From contig JAPLEB010000060.1 in assembly GCA_026391555.1 (NCBI GenBank), positions 17,030 through 81,029 on the forward strand: a stretch of 64,000 bases of DNA. The letters run 5' to 3'. Position 1 is the stretch's first letter. Each line of letters begins with the position of its first letter. The stretch comes from Bacteroidia bacterium. Its GTDB lineage: Bacteria > Bacteroidota > Bacteroidia > Bacteroidales > VadinHA17. Shown here piece by piece: positions 27,659 through 37,155 of this stretch. The notes under the pieces were generated by a model. The model was not told the DNA's origin. It ran no database searches and saw only the letters and a program-made list of their open reading frames with translations. Made by a program: the position numbers and the translations under genes.

Positions 27659-30600
27659 ATGCTTAAGAAAGTTCTGATATTTGTTGCCTCCGTAATTCTG
27701 TCTGGAACGGAATTGTTTTCGCAACAATACTTCTTCAGAAGATATTCAGTCGAGGAGGGTCTTCCTCAATCTTCAGTCTATTGTTTGCTGCAGGATTCCC
27801 GTGGATATATATGGATGGGAACTGATGGAGGAGGTATTGCACGATTTGATGGTCAGAAGTTTGAGACATTCAGCAAAACCAATGGACTTTCCGACAATGT
27901 TGTTAGAAGCTTGTTTGAGGACAGCAAAGGGAATATTTTGATTGGAACTGACAATGGATTAACGCTTTATGATGGATATAATTTTAATGTAATAGGGAAA
28001 GGGCAGGGACTGAACGGAAGTTCTGTTCTGAAAATCACTGAGGGAAGTAATGGAATAATATGGGTCGCTACCAATGATGGAGGACTGGCAGGATTGACAA
28101 TAGGGGATTCAATATCTATTGCGAATTATTCGAAAGATGATGGATTGGTAAGTGATTTCGTCTTTGATATTTATGAGGATCCTGAAAAAAAACTATGGCT
28201 TGGAATGGTCGGGGGTGTGAATATTATTGAGTTCGAGGATGGATCGACTAAAAAAATAAAAAGCATTGACAAACCGGATATTGTATCTGAATCTACTGTA
28301 TATATTACCTCAATCGAGCCAGGTCCGAAAGGTACAATCTGGCTTGGCAGTCACGGGAACGGACTATTCACAGCAACTCCTTCTCCTGATAAAAGAGGTT
28401 ATACTATTGAGTCTTCAATAGTTAACAGTACTATCCCCAACCTACTGGTATGGGATCTTTTTAACCGGAAGGATGGGGAATTATGGATAGCGACTGACAA
28501 GAACGGTGTTATAAAGCTAAAGGATGGTAAGGTCACTGGTATATTTAATAAGGAGAGCGGACTTTTTTCAAATCAGATTCTTGATATCCTGGAAGATAAG
28601 GAAGGAAATACATGGTTTGCTTCATTTGGACAGGGTGCCATGATGTATGATGATGAAAAATTTATAAGTTATAACGAAAACAATGGCATAACCGGGAGCC
28701 AGATTCTGGATATTTTATTTGATGCTGACAATATTTTCTATGTAGCAACTGAAGATGGCCTGTCGCAGTTTAAAAAGGATGGAACGGGTATAAAGCGATT
28801 GAACTTTTTTACAGCTAAAAATGGTTTAAACGATGTTGGCGCCAATGCCATCGGGAAATTTGAAAAGGAACAGATATGGATAGGAACCAATAATGGTATT
28901 AATATTCTGAATGGTTCAAAACTTTCAAAGTTCCCGGGGAATGACAGGTTAGGTAATAAAAATATATGCTCTCTTCTCGCAGACAGCCATAAGAATATGT
29001 GGATAGGAACTACCGGTGGATATGGTAAACTATCCGGTGATAATTTGTATTTTATGAACCAGGATGAGGGGCTTATCCATGATGAAGTTCAGACAATTAT
29101 TGAAGATAAAAAAGAAAAGATTTGGATGGGCACAATGGGAGGACTGGTAAGGTTAGACGGGATAACCTATACCGACTTCAATGCTGAGGATGGCCTCACT
29201 ACATTAAAAGTGTACTCTCTGGCTGAAGATCCTTCGGGTAACATCTGGATTGGTACTTTCGGGGGTGGAATATTTAAGTTTGATAATAGTAATGATTCAA
29301 TTCCAATATCTGTTATTGCCACAAAAGGAATCCTTTCTTCAAATACTATTAATTCACTTCATTTTATTTGTGATACGTTAGTGGTTGCCGGAAATGATAA
29401 AGGGTTTGATCTTCTGGTAGTTGATAACAGGCAGAATATTAAGAAAGTAATTCATTATAATATTAATGATGGGTTTTCAGGTGGAGAAAATAATCCCAAT
29501 TCAATTTCAACAGATAATGATGGATTGATATGGTTTGGAACAAAAAACGGCCTTGTAAGATATGATCCCGCGATAGACTTTAACTACACGTACTTACCTG
29601 AAGCCTGTATTACAGAAATAAAACTCTTCTTCGAAAAAGTAGATTGGGTGTCAAAAGATATTAAGATCAGCAGGTGGTCCAATCTCCCTGAGGATCTTGT
29701 TTTATCTCATAACGATAACCATCTTACATTTGATTTCACCGGCTTTTGTTATCACAATCCCGATGATCTAGGGTTCTCATATTATCTTGAAAATCAGAGT
29801 AAAGAATGGTCTCCATTCAGCCGGAACAGAGAGGTGGTTTTTTCCGGGTTAACCCCTGGCAGCTACTCATTTAAAGTTAAAGCACGAAACAAATTTGGTT
29901 TGGTCGGGGACACTTCAGAATTCAAATTTGTTATTAAACCGCCTTTCTGGCAGACACCATGGTTTTATGTTCCGGCTTCCATTCTTTTTGTATTTCTTAT
30001 CATTACAATTATCAGGATCCGGGAGAGAAATCTGATTAAGGAAAAAGTTAAACTTGAAAAGATTGTAGTAGAAAGGACACGTGAGGTTGTTGAACAAAAG
30101 GACGAGATTGAACGGCAAAGAGATGTTGTTACTTATCAGAAAAAGGAGATCACCGACAGTATCAATTATGCAGAGACAATACAGCGAGCGGTGCTCCCTG
30201 AAGAAAAGATTCTGAAAAAACACTTTGAAGACTACTTTATTTTATTCCGGCCGAAAGATATTGTCAGCGGCGATTTTTACTGGATGAGCAGTAAAAACGA
30301 CTTGGTCGTTTTTACTGCTGCTGATTGTACCGGGCATGGTGTTCCCGGTGCTTTTATGAGCATGCTCGGGGTCAGCTTCCTGAATAAAATTGTTAATGAG
30401 TCAGGAATAGTACAGCCTTCGGAGATACTAAAATATTTACGCGAAAATATAATCACTGCCCTTAAACAGAAAGGATCTTTTGAGACAAGTAAGGACGGGA
30501 TGGATATTGCTTTATGTTCGGTCGATATTAAGAAGAAGAAACTATGGTTTTCAGGAGCAAATAATCCGCTTTTAATTATCCGGAAAGCGGATATCGGATA

Positions 30601-30928
30601 TGAGCTTATCGAAAGAAAAGGAGATAAGATGCCGGTTGGCTTCCACTCAAGAATGGACAGTTTTACCAGCCATGAGATTGATATCCAAAAAGGTGACACA
30701 ATTTACCTTTTTTCAGACGGTTATATGGATCAATTTGGCGGAACTGATGGAAGAAAATTCATGAAAGCTAAATTTAAACAAATGCTGCTTGACAACCAGT
30801 CCCTCGACATGGCTTCTCAGAAGGATGCTTTCATCAAGACACTTGAAGAATGGATTAATTATCCATCAGAACATGATACTCCCTACGGGCAGATTGATGA
30901 TATTATTCTCCTGGGGGTACGGGTCTAA
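27659..30928 (+). CDS. Propeller sensor protein with SpoIIE/PP2C phosphatase output
   Basis: 1089 residues. A signal peptide is followed by 14 ligand-propeller repeats of the form G-x-IWxGT-x-GG (about residues 40-650), enough for two seven-bladed propellers. Then a Y_Y_Y domain (about 680-760, ending GSYSFKVKARNKFG), one membrane helix (about 770-788; PASILFVFLIITII), a coiled-coil linker, and a PP2C-like SpoIIE domain (about 850-1089). Phosphatase motifs: FRPKDIVSGDFYW, FTAADCTGHGVPGAFMSM, DGMDIALCSVD and YLFSDGYMDQFGG. The periplasmic part looks like hybrid two-component sensors, but the output is a Ser/Thr phosphatase instead of a histidine kinase. It ends with a 4-nt convergent overlap with the ABC permease gene. 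Confidence 0.92.
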   Translation: MLKKVLIFVASVILSGTELFSQQYFFRRYSVEEGLPQSSVYCLLQDSRGYIWMGTDGGGIARFDGQKFETFSKTNGLSDNVVRSLFEDSKGNILIGTDNGLTLYDGYNFNVIGKGQGLNGSSVLKITEGSNGIIWVATNDGGLAGLTIGDSISIANYSKDDGLVSDFVFDIYEDPEKKLWLGMVGGVNIIEFEDGSTKKIKSIDKPDIVSESTVYITSIEPGPKGTIWLGSHGNGLFTATPSPDKRGYTIESSIVNSTIPNLLVWDLFNRKDGELWIATDKNGVIKLKDGKVTGIFNKESGLFSNQILDILEDKEGNTWFASFGQGAMMYDDEKFISYNENNGITGSQILDILFDADNIFYVATEDGLSQFKKDGTGIKRLNFFTAKNGLNDVGANAIGKFEKEQIWIGTNNGINILNGSKLSKFPGNDRLGNKNICSLLADSHKNMWIGTTGGYGKLSGDNLYFMNQDEGLIHDEVQTIIEDKKEKIWMGTMGGLVRLDGITYTDFNAEDGLTTLKVYSLAEDPSGNIWIGTFGGGIFKFDNSNDSIPISVIATKGILSSNTINSLHFICDTLVVAGNDKGFDLLVVDNRQNIKKVIHYNINDGFSGGENNPNSISTDNDGLIWFGTKNGLVRYDPAIDFNYTYLPEACITEIKLFFEKVDWVSKDIKISRWSNLPEDLVLSHNDNHLTFDFTGFCYHNPDDLGFSYYLENQSKEWSPFSRNREVVFSGLTPGSYSFKVKARNKFGLVGDTSEFKFVIKPPFWQTPWFYVPASILFVFLIITIIRIRERNLIKEKVKLEKIVVERTREVVEQKDEIERQRDVVTYQKKEITDSINYAETIQRAVLPEEKILKKHFEDYFILFRPKDIVSGDFYWMSSKNDLVVFTAADCTGHGVPGAFMSMLGVSFLNKIVNESGIVQPSEILKYLRENIITALKQKGSFETSKDGMDIALCSVDIKKKKLWFSGANNPLLIIRKADIGYELIERKGDKMPVGFHSRMDSFTSHEIDIQKGDTIYLFSDGYMDQFGGTDGRKFMKAKFKQMLLDNQSLDMASQKDAFIKTLEEWINYPSEHDTPYGQIDDIILLGVRV

Positions 30929-32043
30929 GTTGTCTTCCGGTAACGTCTTACGGCAAGTGTTGTAAAACAAACTGCAATTACCGCCAGCGAATATAGCTCC
31001 CTGCTGATGTCATGAATAGTAGATCCTTTAAGCATTACCATCCTGTTTATCTGCATCAGGTAAGCGACAGGATTTATTAGGTTGAAGTTCTGGGCCCACA
31101 TTGGCATACTTTCATAGGGAGTGAAAATACCGCTCATAAGAATAAAGATTATCATGCAGAAGAAGGCAATAAACATGTATTGCTGCTGTGTTCCTGAGAA
31201 AGTTGAAATGAAAAGAGCCAACCCTAACACTGCAATCAGAAAAAGTGTTGCTCCGAGAAACATGAGTAAGACACTTCCTTCAAATGGCACCTTAAAAGCA
31301 AGTATTCCTATTATTATACCCAGTGCCAGATCAACAAGACCTATTAACAGAAAAGGCACCATTTTAGCAATGATGAAGTGATGTTTTTTCACTGGGGTAA
31401 CATTTATCTGCTCAATGGTTCCAGTCTCTTTTTCCCTCACCATATTTAATCCTGCGAGTAAAAATCCTATCGCAGTAACAAGTATCACGAGTATGCCAGG
31501 GAGCATGTAATATTTGTAGTTTAACATTTCGTTATACCAGTACCTGTTGGTGATCTGGATTTGAGGAAGAGGAGTCAGAGGATTTACACTTATGTTTTCT
31601 GTTATGATATCCATATTATAATCACGGATCACTCCATTCAGGTAAGCCCATGATAGTTGGGCTGTTGAGGCATTTATGGCATCGATGGTCGCGAGCAGTT
31701 TTCCTGGCTTCCCGGTTCCAATATCCCTGCTGAATCCGGCAGGTATTTGAAGTATCACACTGCATTTATTTCGATGCAAAAAATTATTTGCCTCAATCTC
31801 CGAAAAAGTTGAATAAGATATTTTGAAAAAAGTGGAGCCTTCAAGCTTGCTTATCAGACCTCTCGATTCAGCCGACATATCTTTATCAATAATGGTGAGT
31901 TTTACATTCTTTATCTCAAATGTTACGGCAGGGACCAATATCAGCATCTGTACAATCGGAACAGCAAAAATTGCTTTTGAGATAAATTTATTCCGGAAAA
32001 TCTGGATAAATTCTTTTCTGATCAGGTATAAAATTGTCCTCAT
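30925..32043 (-). CDS. ABC-2 type transport permease (YbhR-like), last gene of the efflux operon
   Basis: Inner-membrane permease of a multidrug/hydrophobic-compound exporter. 372 residues: one N-terminal helix (about 20-40; KAIFAVPIVQMLILVP), a periplasmic domain (about 45-170), then five to six helices. The typical conserved segment LNMVREKETGTIEQINVTPVKKHHFIIAKMVP (read across) and GIFTPYESMPMWAQNFNLINPVAY are present. It is separated from the paralogous permease by 141 nt that hold a hairpin repeat, so its expression could differ from that of the upstream genes. Confidence 0.9.
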   Translation of the reverse strand: MRTILYLIRKEFIQIFRNKFISKAIFAVPIVQMLILVPAVTFEIKNVKLTIIDKDMSAESRGLISKLEGSTFFKISYSTFSEIEANNFLHRNKCSVILQIPAGFSRDIGTGKPGKLLATIDAINASTAQLSWAYLNGVIRDYNMDIITENISVNPLTPLPQIQITNRYWYNEMLNYKYYMLPGILVILVTAIGFLLAGLNMVREKETGTIEQINVTPVKKHHFIIAKMVPFLLIGLVDLALGIIIGILAFKVPFEGSVLLMFLGATLFLIAVLGLALFISTFSGTQQQYMFIAFFCMIIFILMSGIFTPYESMPMWAQNFNLINPVAYLMQINRMVMLKGSTIHDISRELYSLAVIAVCFTTLAVRRYRKTT

Positions 32044-32101
32044 CTATAAACTTTCTCCATTATTCATATTAATAACCTTCCCCTTACTTCTCTCTTTTAG
32101 T

Positions 32102-32140
32102 GTCCACCTCACCCTAAATCCCTCTCCCGGGGGAGAGGGA
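32102..32140. repeat. Dispersed GC-rich hairpin repeat, copy 2
   Basis: TCCCTCTCCC / GGGAGAGGGA perfect stem (32119-32140), preceded by GTCCACCTCACCC. It is the inverted relative of the hairpin-plus-tail at 8763-8802. Here it lies inside the ABC operon, between the two permease genes. Confidence 0.6.
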
Positions 32141-32184
32141 CTTAAAAACTTATAAATTTTTACTTTTGTCTTTTATCTTAATTC

Positions 32185-33294
32185 TTATTCCAGCCTGATT
32201 TTAAATTTTTGTACGCTTAACCCGATAAAAACCAATGTCATAACTATAAGGATCAGCGTCTCTTTCCATATATACATCAACCCTGTACCCTTTATCATAA
32301 TGTTTTTGATTATTACAATAAAATACCTGGGTGGCATAATCATACTTACATAATCATAAACTTTCGGCATATTTTCGATAGGGAAGATAAACCCCGAGAG
32401 AAGAATTGTCGGTAACATCAGTCCGATAAGCGAGATAAAGATCGCCTGCTGCATGTTCTTCGATACTGTTGAGATTAATATCCCAAGAGTTAAACTCATT
32501 AAAATATAAAGCATACATTCAGCAAGAAGAAGTAACATGCTTCCTTTTACAGGAAGTCCGAATACGAACCAGGATAATGCAAGGATTAGAAGGACGTTGA
32601 TAAAAGAAAGGATGAAATAGGGCGTCACCTTTCCGAGTATAATCTGGATAGGTCGGAGCGGAGAGACCAATATAACCTCCATAGTTCCGAACTCTTTCTC
32701 ACGTGTAATCGTAACAGAGGTCATAAGCGCACAAATAAGTATCAGAATTAGTGTAATTACTCCCGGGACAAACATATAATGGCTTTTCAGATTCGGGTTA
32801 TAGAACATTTTAACTTCAGGTTTTATCCGGATTGAATTGTTTATTGCCGTTCCTGCTAAATCCATTGTGAAATCATTAACAATTGCCATTGTATAATTAG
32901 TTACAAGAGTGGCAGAATTTGGTTCTGAACCATCTGCAATTATGTTTAGAGAAGCTTTTCCTTCACTAACCAGTTTTTTGCCGAAATCCTCTTCAAAAAT
33001 GATTACAGCCTTTGTTTTTCCCTTCTTAAAGACCCTGTCGATATCGTTGTAATTCAGCAGGTTTTCGGTTCTTTTGAAAAAGCCTGAAGAGATTATTTTA
33101 TTGGTTAATTTCAGAGTAATTTCATCATGAGACAAATCAAGAATGGCAACGCCGGCATTTTTGATATCCATACTAACTGCATAACCGAAGATAAGTATCT
33201 GGGCAGCAGGAATGCCGAACAATATAAAAAGTGTCCTGTAATCCCTGAAAATATGCAGGAACTCTTTTTTAACAAACCCCAGAAATCTCTTCAT
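32185..33294 (-). CDS. ABC-2 type transport permease (YbhS-like)
   Basis: 369 residues with the same architecture as the downstream permease: N-terminal helix (TLFILFGIPAAQILIFGYAVSM), a periplasmic domain, then a membrane block with TITREKEFGTMEVILVSPLRPIQIILGK, and LSGFIFPIENMPKVYDYVSMIMPPRYF near the end. It pairs with the other permease as a heterodimer of the YbhFSR type (family knowledge). It starts 3 nt after the ATPase stop. Confidence 0.9.
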   Translation of the reverse strand: MKRFLGFVKKEFLHIFRDYRTLFILFGIPAAQILIFGYAVSMDIKNAGVAILDLSHDEITLKLTNKIISSGFFKRTENLLNYNDIDRVFKKGKTKAVIIFEEDFGKKLVSEGKASLNIIADGSEPNSATLVTNYTMAIVNDFTMDLAGTAINNSIRIKPEVKMFYNPNLKSHYMFVPGVITLILILICALMTSVTITREKEFGTMEVILVSPLRPIQIILGKVTPYFILSFINVLLILALSWFVFGLPVKGSMLLLLAECMLYILMSLTLGILISTVSKNMQQAIFISLIGLMLPTILLSGFIFPIENMPKVYDYVSMIMPPRYFIVIIKNIMIKGTGLMYIWKETLILIVMTLVFIGLSVQKFKIRLE

Positions 33295-33297
33295 AGC

Positions 33298-34032
33298 TTA
33301 ATTACTAACAGGCCGTGCTATCTTAATAAATACTTCCTCTACCGTAACCGCATTATACTTGTTCTTAAGATTCTCCGGTGTATCAAGCGCTACTATCTTT
33401 CCATCGCTCATAATTGATATTCTGTCACAATATTCAGCTTCATCCATATAATGTGTTGTAACAAACACAGTTATTCCCCTCGCTGCTGTTTCGTATATCA
33501 TCTCCCAGAATTGCCTGCGGGTGATCGGATCAACGCCCCCTGTCGGTTCATCAAGAAACACGATCTTCGGTTCGTGTAGTACCGCAACCGAGAAGGCAAG
33601 TTTTTGTCTCAGGCCCAGAGGAAGATCTGCAATTATTCTATTCTCATACTCCTGGAACCTGAGCTTTGCCAGCAGATTGGTAAGTCTCTCTTTGATAAGT
33701 GATTTGCTCATGCCGTAAATTCCCCCGTACAGAATAATATTTTCTTTTACGGTTAAGTCCTCGTAAAGAGAGAATTTCTGGCACATGTAACCGATATTCT
33801 TTTTAATCTGTTCAGTTTGCCTGTAAGCATCAAATCCGGCAACCTTAACTTCTCCTGATGTTGGTTTGGAAAGGCCCGAGAGTATCCGTATAGCAGTGGT
33901 TTTTCCGGCTCCATTAGCACCAAGGAACCCGAATATCTCGCCTTCGGATACATCAAAGTTCAGGTTATCGTTGGCAACAAAACTGCCAAACTTCTTAACA
34001 AGATTCTTCACAGTAATAACCTGGCTTTCCAT
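33298..34032 (-). CDS. ABC transporter ATP-binding protein (second ATPase)
   Basis: 244 residues. Walker A GANGAGKTTAIRIL, Q-loop in GYMCQKFSLYEDLTV, signature segment ADLPLGLRQKLAFSVAVL and Walker B IVFLDEPTGGVDPITRR. The signature is LPLG instead of LSGG, a variant also found in the second half of YbhF-type ATPases. Its ATG overlaps the stop of the upstream ATPase by one base. E. coli YbhF carries both ATPase domains in one chain; here they are two genes. Confidence 0.92.
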   Translation of the reverse strand: MESQVITVKNLVKKFGSFVANDNLNFDVSEGEIFGFLGANGAGKTTAIRILSGLSKPTSGEVKVAGFDAYRQTEQIKKNIGYMCQKFSLYEDLTVKENIILYGGIYGMSKSLIKERLTNLLAKLRFQEYENRIIADLPLGLRQKLAFSVAVLHEPKIVFLDEPTGGVDPITRRQFWEMIYETAARGITVFVTTHYMDEAEYCDRISIMSDGKIVALDTPENLKNKYNAVTVEEVFIKIARPVSN

Positions 34033-34946
34033 TATTCTTCTTTATTCATAAGCTCCAGGAATCTGTCTTCAATACCGGCTTCAGCCTCCTGAACAACAAC
34101 ATCTCTGAGACCTCCCATATTAAGAAAGTCGTAGAGGGACTTATCGACTGCGTCATTAATAAATGTTACATGCACAGAGTCGCCGAAGGGATATGCTGTT
34201 ACTGTTCCGGGATATTTTCTAAGGGTGTTTATAAGCTTGTATTTTTCAACAGACTTTACTGTAAAGAGTTTTCTGCTGAAATCTTCCCTGATCTTTTGAG
34301 GAGCATCAATTGAAAGGATTCTTCCATCCTGTATCAATGCCACCCTGTCGCATCTCATGGCTTCATCCATATAGGGTGTTGACACTATTATTGTAATATT
34401 GTGCTGTCGCAGCTTTCCAAGCATATCCCAGAACTCCATTCTTGATACCGCATCAACCCCCGTGGTAGGTTCATCGAGGACAAGAAGTTTAGGTTTATGG
34501 ATCAGGGCACAGGATAGTGCAAGCTTCTGCTTCATGCCTCCTGAGAGTTTACCAGCAACTCTGTTTTTGAATGGTTCGATATGTGAATAAATATCTGAAA
34601 TGAGATCATAGTTTTCCGCAACTGTTGTTCCAAATACCGTAGCATAAAAATTAAGGTTCTCTTCTACTGTGAGATCCTGATAGAGGCTGAACCTTCCAGG
34701 CATATAACCAATATTTTTACGAAGCTCTTTATAATCATATTTAAAATCCATTCCAAGAACTGTCATTTTACCTTCATCGGGCAGCAGGAGGGTGGTAATA
34801 ATCCTGAAAAGAGTGGTTTTTCCAGCGCCATCCGGACCAATAAAACCGAACACCTCCGATTCATTTACCGAAAATGAGATATCGTTCAGAGCCTTTGTTA
34901 TTCCGAAGTTTTTACTGATACAATATGATTCAACTGCTTTTTGCAT
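34032..34946 (-). CDS. ABC transporter ATP-binding protein (first ATPase)
   Basis: 304 residues. Walker A GPDGAGKTTLFRI, Q-loop region GYMPGRFSLYQDLTVEENL (Gly-Arg where Gln is usual), canonical signature KLSGGMKQKLALSCAL and Walker B LLVLDEPTTGVD. A C-terminal extension of about 75 residues follows the ATPase domain. It corresponds to the first half of YbhF. It begins 4 nt after the adaptor stop and is coupled to the second ATPase. Confidence 0.92.
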   Translation of the reverse strand: MQKAVESYCISKNFGITKALNDISFSVNESEVFGFIGPDGAGKTTLFRIITTLLLPDEGKMTVLGMDFKYDYKELRKNIGYMPGRFSLYQDLTVEENLNFYATVFGTTVAENYDLISDIYSHIEPFKNRVAGKLSGGMKQKLALSCALIHKPKLLVLDEPTTGVDAVSRMEFWDMLGKLRQHNITIIVSTPYMDEAMRCDRVALIQDGRILSIDAPQKIREDFSRKLFTVKSVEKYKLINTLRKYPGTVTAYPFGDSVHVTFINDAVDKSLYDFLNMGGLRDVVVQEAEAGIEDRFLELMNKEE

Positions 34947-34950
34947 TTGA

Positions 34951-35844
34951 TCAGTTGTTTACTCCCGTGAAAATTGCTTCCCCCGGCATCCCCGACTTGA
35001 GTGTGCCATCATTTATTATATCAATGTTCACAGCATAAACCAATATTACACGTTCCTCTTTTGTCTGAATTATTTTGGGAGTAAATTCGGCCTTACCTGA
35101 AATATAACTGATAGTTCCTTTGAATGAGCTGAATCCTTTTTTGCCGTCATCTGTTCTGACTGTACATTGCTGTCCGATTTTAACAGATCCCATCTGTGCT
35201 CCGCTGACGTACACCTTAAGTTTAATCACTGATAGATCGGCTATCTTAACCAGCGGTCTGCCGGCAGCAGTTATCTCACCTGCCTCTGAATATTTTTCAA
35301 TGACGGTTCCTGACAAAGGACTTTTTACACAGCTCCTATTAATCTGTTCATTAAGAGTTGCTTTCTTCGATTCATAAACATAGAGTTCTGCTACTACTGA
35401 TGCTTTTTGAGTATTATTGGCTGCAATCTGTTTCTGAAGAACAGCACCCTGACCGGTAAGGTCATCATACTGCTTTTGTGTTGCTGCGTCATCCTTCAGC
35501 ATCTTTTCGATCCTCTTGATATTTACATTCAGGTTATCGATCTGCTGGTTAAGGATGTCGTTCTGAGCATTAATTGAAATGATTCGCGTTCGGATACTCT
35601 TCATACCTGCATCTATCTCTGCTTTTTGAAGATGAAAAAGAATCGTGTCGATTAGGGCAATTGTTGAACCCATATCAATTTGAACACCCTCTGTCAAGTC
35701 AAACCGCAGTATGCGTCCATTGGTTTCTGCAGAAACAATAACCTCTGTGGCTTCAAAATTTCCGTAGGCGTCAGCATCATCTGTTTTACTCTTGCATCCC
35801 GCTAAAAAGAGTGCTGCAATTATTATGATTAGTGTTTTTTTCAT
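34951..35844 (-). CDS. Membrane-fusion (HlyD-type) adaptor lipoprotein of the ABC efflux pump
   Basis: 297 residues. Lipoprotein signal (KKTLIIIIAALFLAGCKSK; Cys around residue 17). The first lipoyl half is VIVSAETNGRILRFDLTEGVQI. A long coiled-coil hairpin follows (about 70-165), then the second half CVKSPLSGTVIEKYSEAGEITAAGRPLVKIADL and a beta-barrel domain. This matches YbhG-like adaptors that bridge the inner-membrane permease and TolC. It lies between the TolC and ATPase genes, 12 and 4 nt away. Confidence 0.9.
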   Translation of the reverse strand: MKKTLIIIIAALFLAGCKSKTDDADAYGNFEATEVIVSAETNGRILRFDLTEGVQIDMGSTIALIDTILFHLQKAEIDAGMKSIRTRIISINAQNDILNQQIDNLNVNIKRIEKMLKDDAATQKQYDDLTGQGAVLQKQIAANNTQKASVVAELYVYESKKATLNEQINRSCVKSPLSGTVIEKYSEAGEITAAGRPLVKIADLSVIKLKVYVSGAQMGSVKIGQQCTVRTDDGKKGFSSFKGTISYISGKAEFTPKIIQTKEERVILVYAVNIDIINDGTLKSGMPGEAIFTGVNN

Positions 35845-35856
35845 ATTATTCTGTTT

Positions 35857-37155
35857 TTATTCGATTTCTTTTCCACTTATATTTAAATATTCGATTCTTG
35901 CCAATGCAAGATTTATTTTATGAATTTCGTAATTGACCATTGCCTGTCTCTCGGAATTCAATTCATTAAGATATTCGGTTGCAGTGATAGTTCCGTTTTC
36001 ATATTGCGATTCTGCAGATCCTGTAATCCTTTTTCTGAGCGTAATTAATTCATTATCTGTTGCAATCAATGATTGAAGACTCATTATCTCTGCATTTTTC
36101 GATTCGAGCAGCCTGTTCAGGTTATCAGTAAGGTCGTTTTTTCTGTTATCAATTATTCCCTGTTGAAGGGAAATAACCTGTTTTTCATTTTTTGATTTGT
36201 TCCAGTCGAATATGTTCCATTTGATACCGGCCCCGAGTATATAATAAGGAGCAAACTCATCTTTAAAGAAGTTACTGCCTGGAGGATTTCCGTATCCAAG
36301 GGTGGCGAATCCAAATGCTTTAGGCATTCTTTTGCTTTCTATTATTTTCATACCAGCAGCCAGCTGCTCTTTTCTGAGGTCGAATAGTTGCAGTTCCGGG
36401 CGTATTAATTCATTTGTAAGTTCATTTGTCTGGGGAGGAAGAATAAATTCTGTTGAGGCATCAATCTCTGTGCCGGTCAGTCCTGATAATATTTTCAGAA
36501 GAGAGGCTTTCCTGATCTCATTTTCACTCAATTGTTGCTCGAGCTTAATCTTTTCAGCAGTGAGAACATCAATATCAGATTTAATTATAACACCATTAAT
36601 AAGAGCCGATTGCATTGATGAGATACGTTTGTTTATTAATTCAAGGTAATTATTCAGGAGTTCTTTTTGCCTGGCAATAAGCATCAGGCTGAAATAGAAA
36701 CTGTTTATTTGTGCCCGCAGTTTATAGAGATCTGTTTCAGTTTGTTTTTCGTTTATACTAAGCTCGGCTCTTTCAAGATCTCTGGCACTTTTTATTACAC
36801 CTCCGTCATAAATCGTCTGGTTTATATCAAAAGTGATTTTATACTGTTCATGAGGAAGAGGCTTAATTGCACTTGCAATTCCGGGGTTTGGAAGAGAACC
36901 GAGGGCACTACTCATATCAATAACTGAAGAGTTATATAAAATGCTTCCATTAGCGTCGAGTGTTGGCAGCCACCCCTTTGAAAGATTTTCATCTTTCAGT
37001 TTCGAGATGTCTGAGTAAGCAACCTTTTCACCGGCAAGAGCATTGGTGGTCATTGCTTTTTCATAACACTCTTTTAGAGTAAGAATCTTCTGAGCCTTTA
37101 TAGTCAAGGTCCATGGGATTATCAGTATTATCAGAAACAGGACTTCCCTTTTCAT
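35857..37155 (-). CDS. TolC-family outer-membrane efflux protein (ABC operon)
   Basis: 432 residues. A signal peptide (VLFLIILIIPWTLTIKAQ) is followed by two coiled-coil repeats typical of OEP proteins: LTLKECYEKAMTTNALAGEK at the start and ENGTITATEYLNELNSERQAMVNYEIHKINLALARIEYL near the end. Tyr/Phe-rich strands fill the middle (KWNIFDWNKSKNEKQV). It forms the outer-membrane exit duct for the pump encoded downstream. First certain gene of a six-gene operon. Confidence 0.92.
   Translation of the reverse strand: MKREVLFLIILIIPWTLTIKAQKILTLKECYEKAMTTNALAGEKVAYSDISKLKDENLSKGWLPTLDANGSILYNSSVIDMSSALGSLPNPGIASAIKPLPHEQYKITFDINQTIYDGGVIKSARDLERAELSINEKQTETDLYKLRAQINSFYFSLMLIARQKELLNNYLELINKRISSMQSALINGVIIKSDIDVLTAEKIKLEQQLSENEIRKASLLKILSGLTGTEIDASTEFILPPQTNELTNELIRPELQLFDLRKEQLAAGMKIIESKRMPKAFGFATLGYGNPPGSNFFKDEFAPYYILGAGIKWNIFDWNKSKNEKQVISLQQGIIDNRKNDLTDNLNRLLESKNAEIMSLQSLIATDNELITLRKRITGSAESQYENGTITATEYLNELNSERQAMVNYEIHKINLALARIEYLNISGKEIE

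Noticed and set aside
30277..30699. 140-codon open frame opposite the SpoIIE domain
   Set aside because: It is the antisense shadow of a well-supported coding region with no independent motif or start signal.
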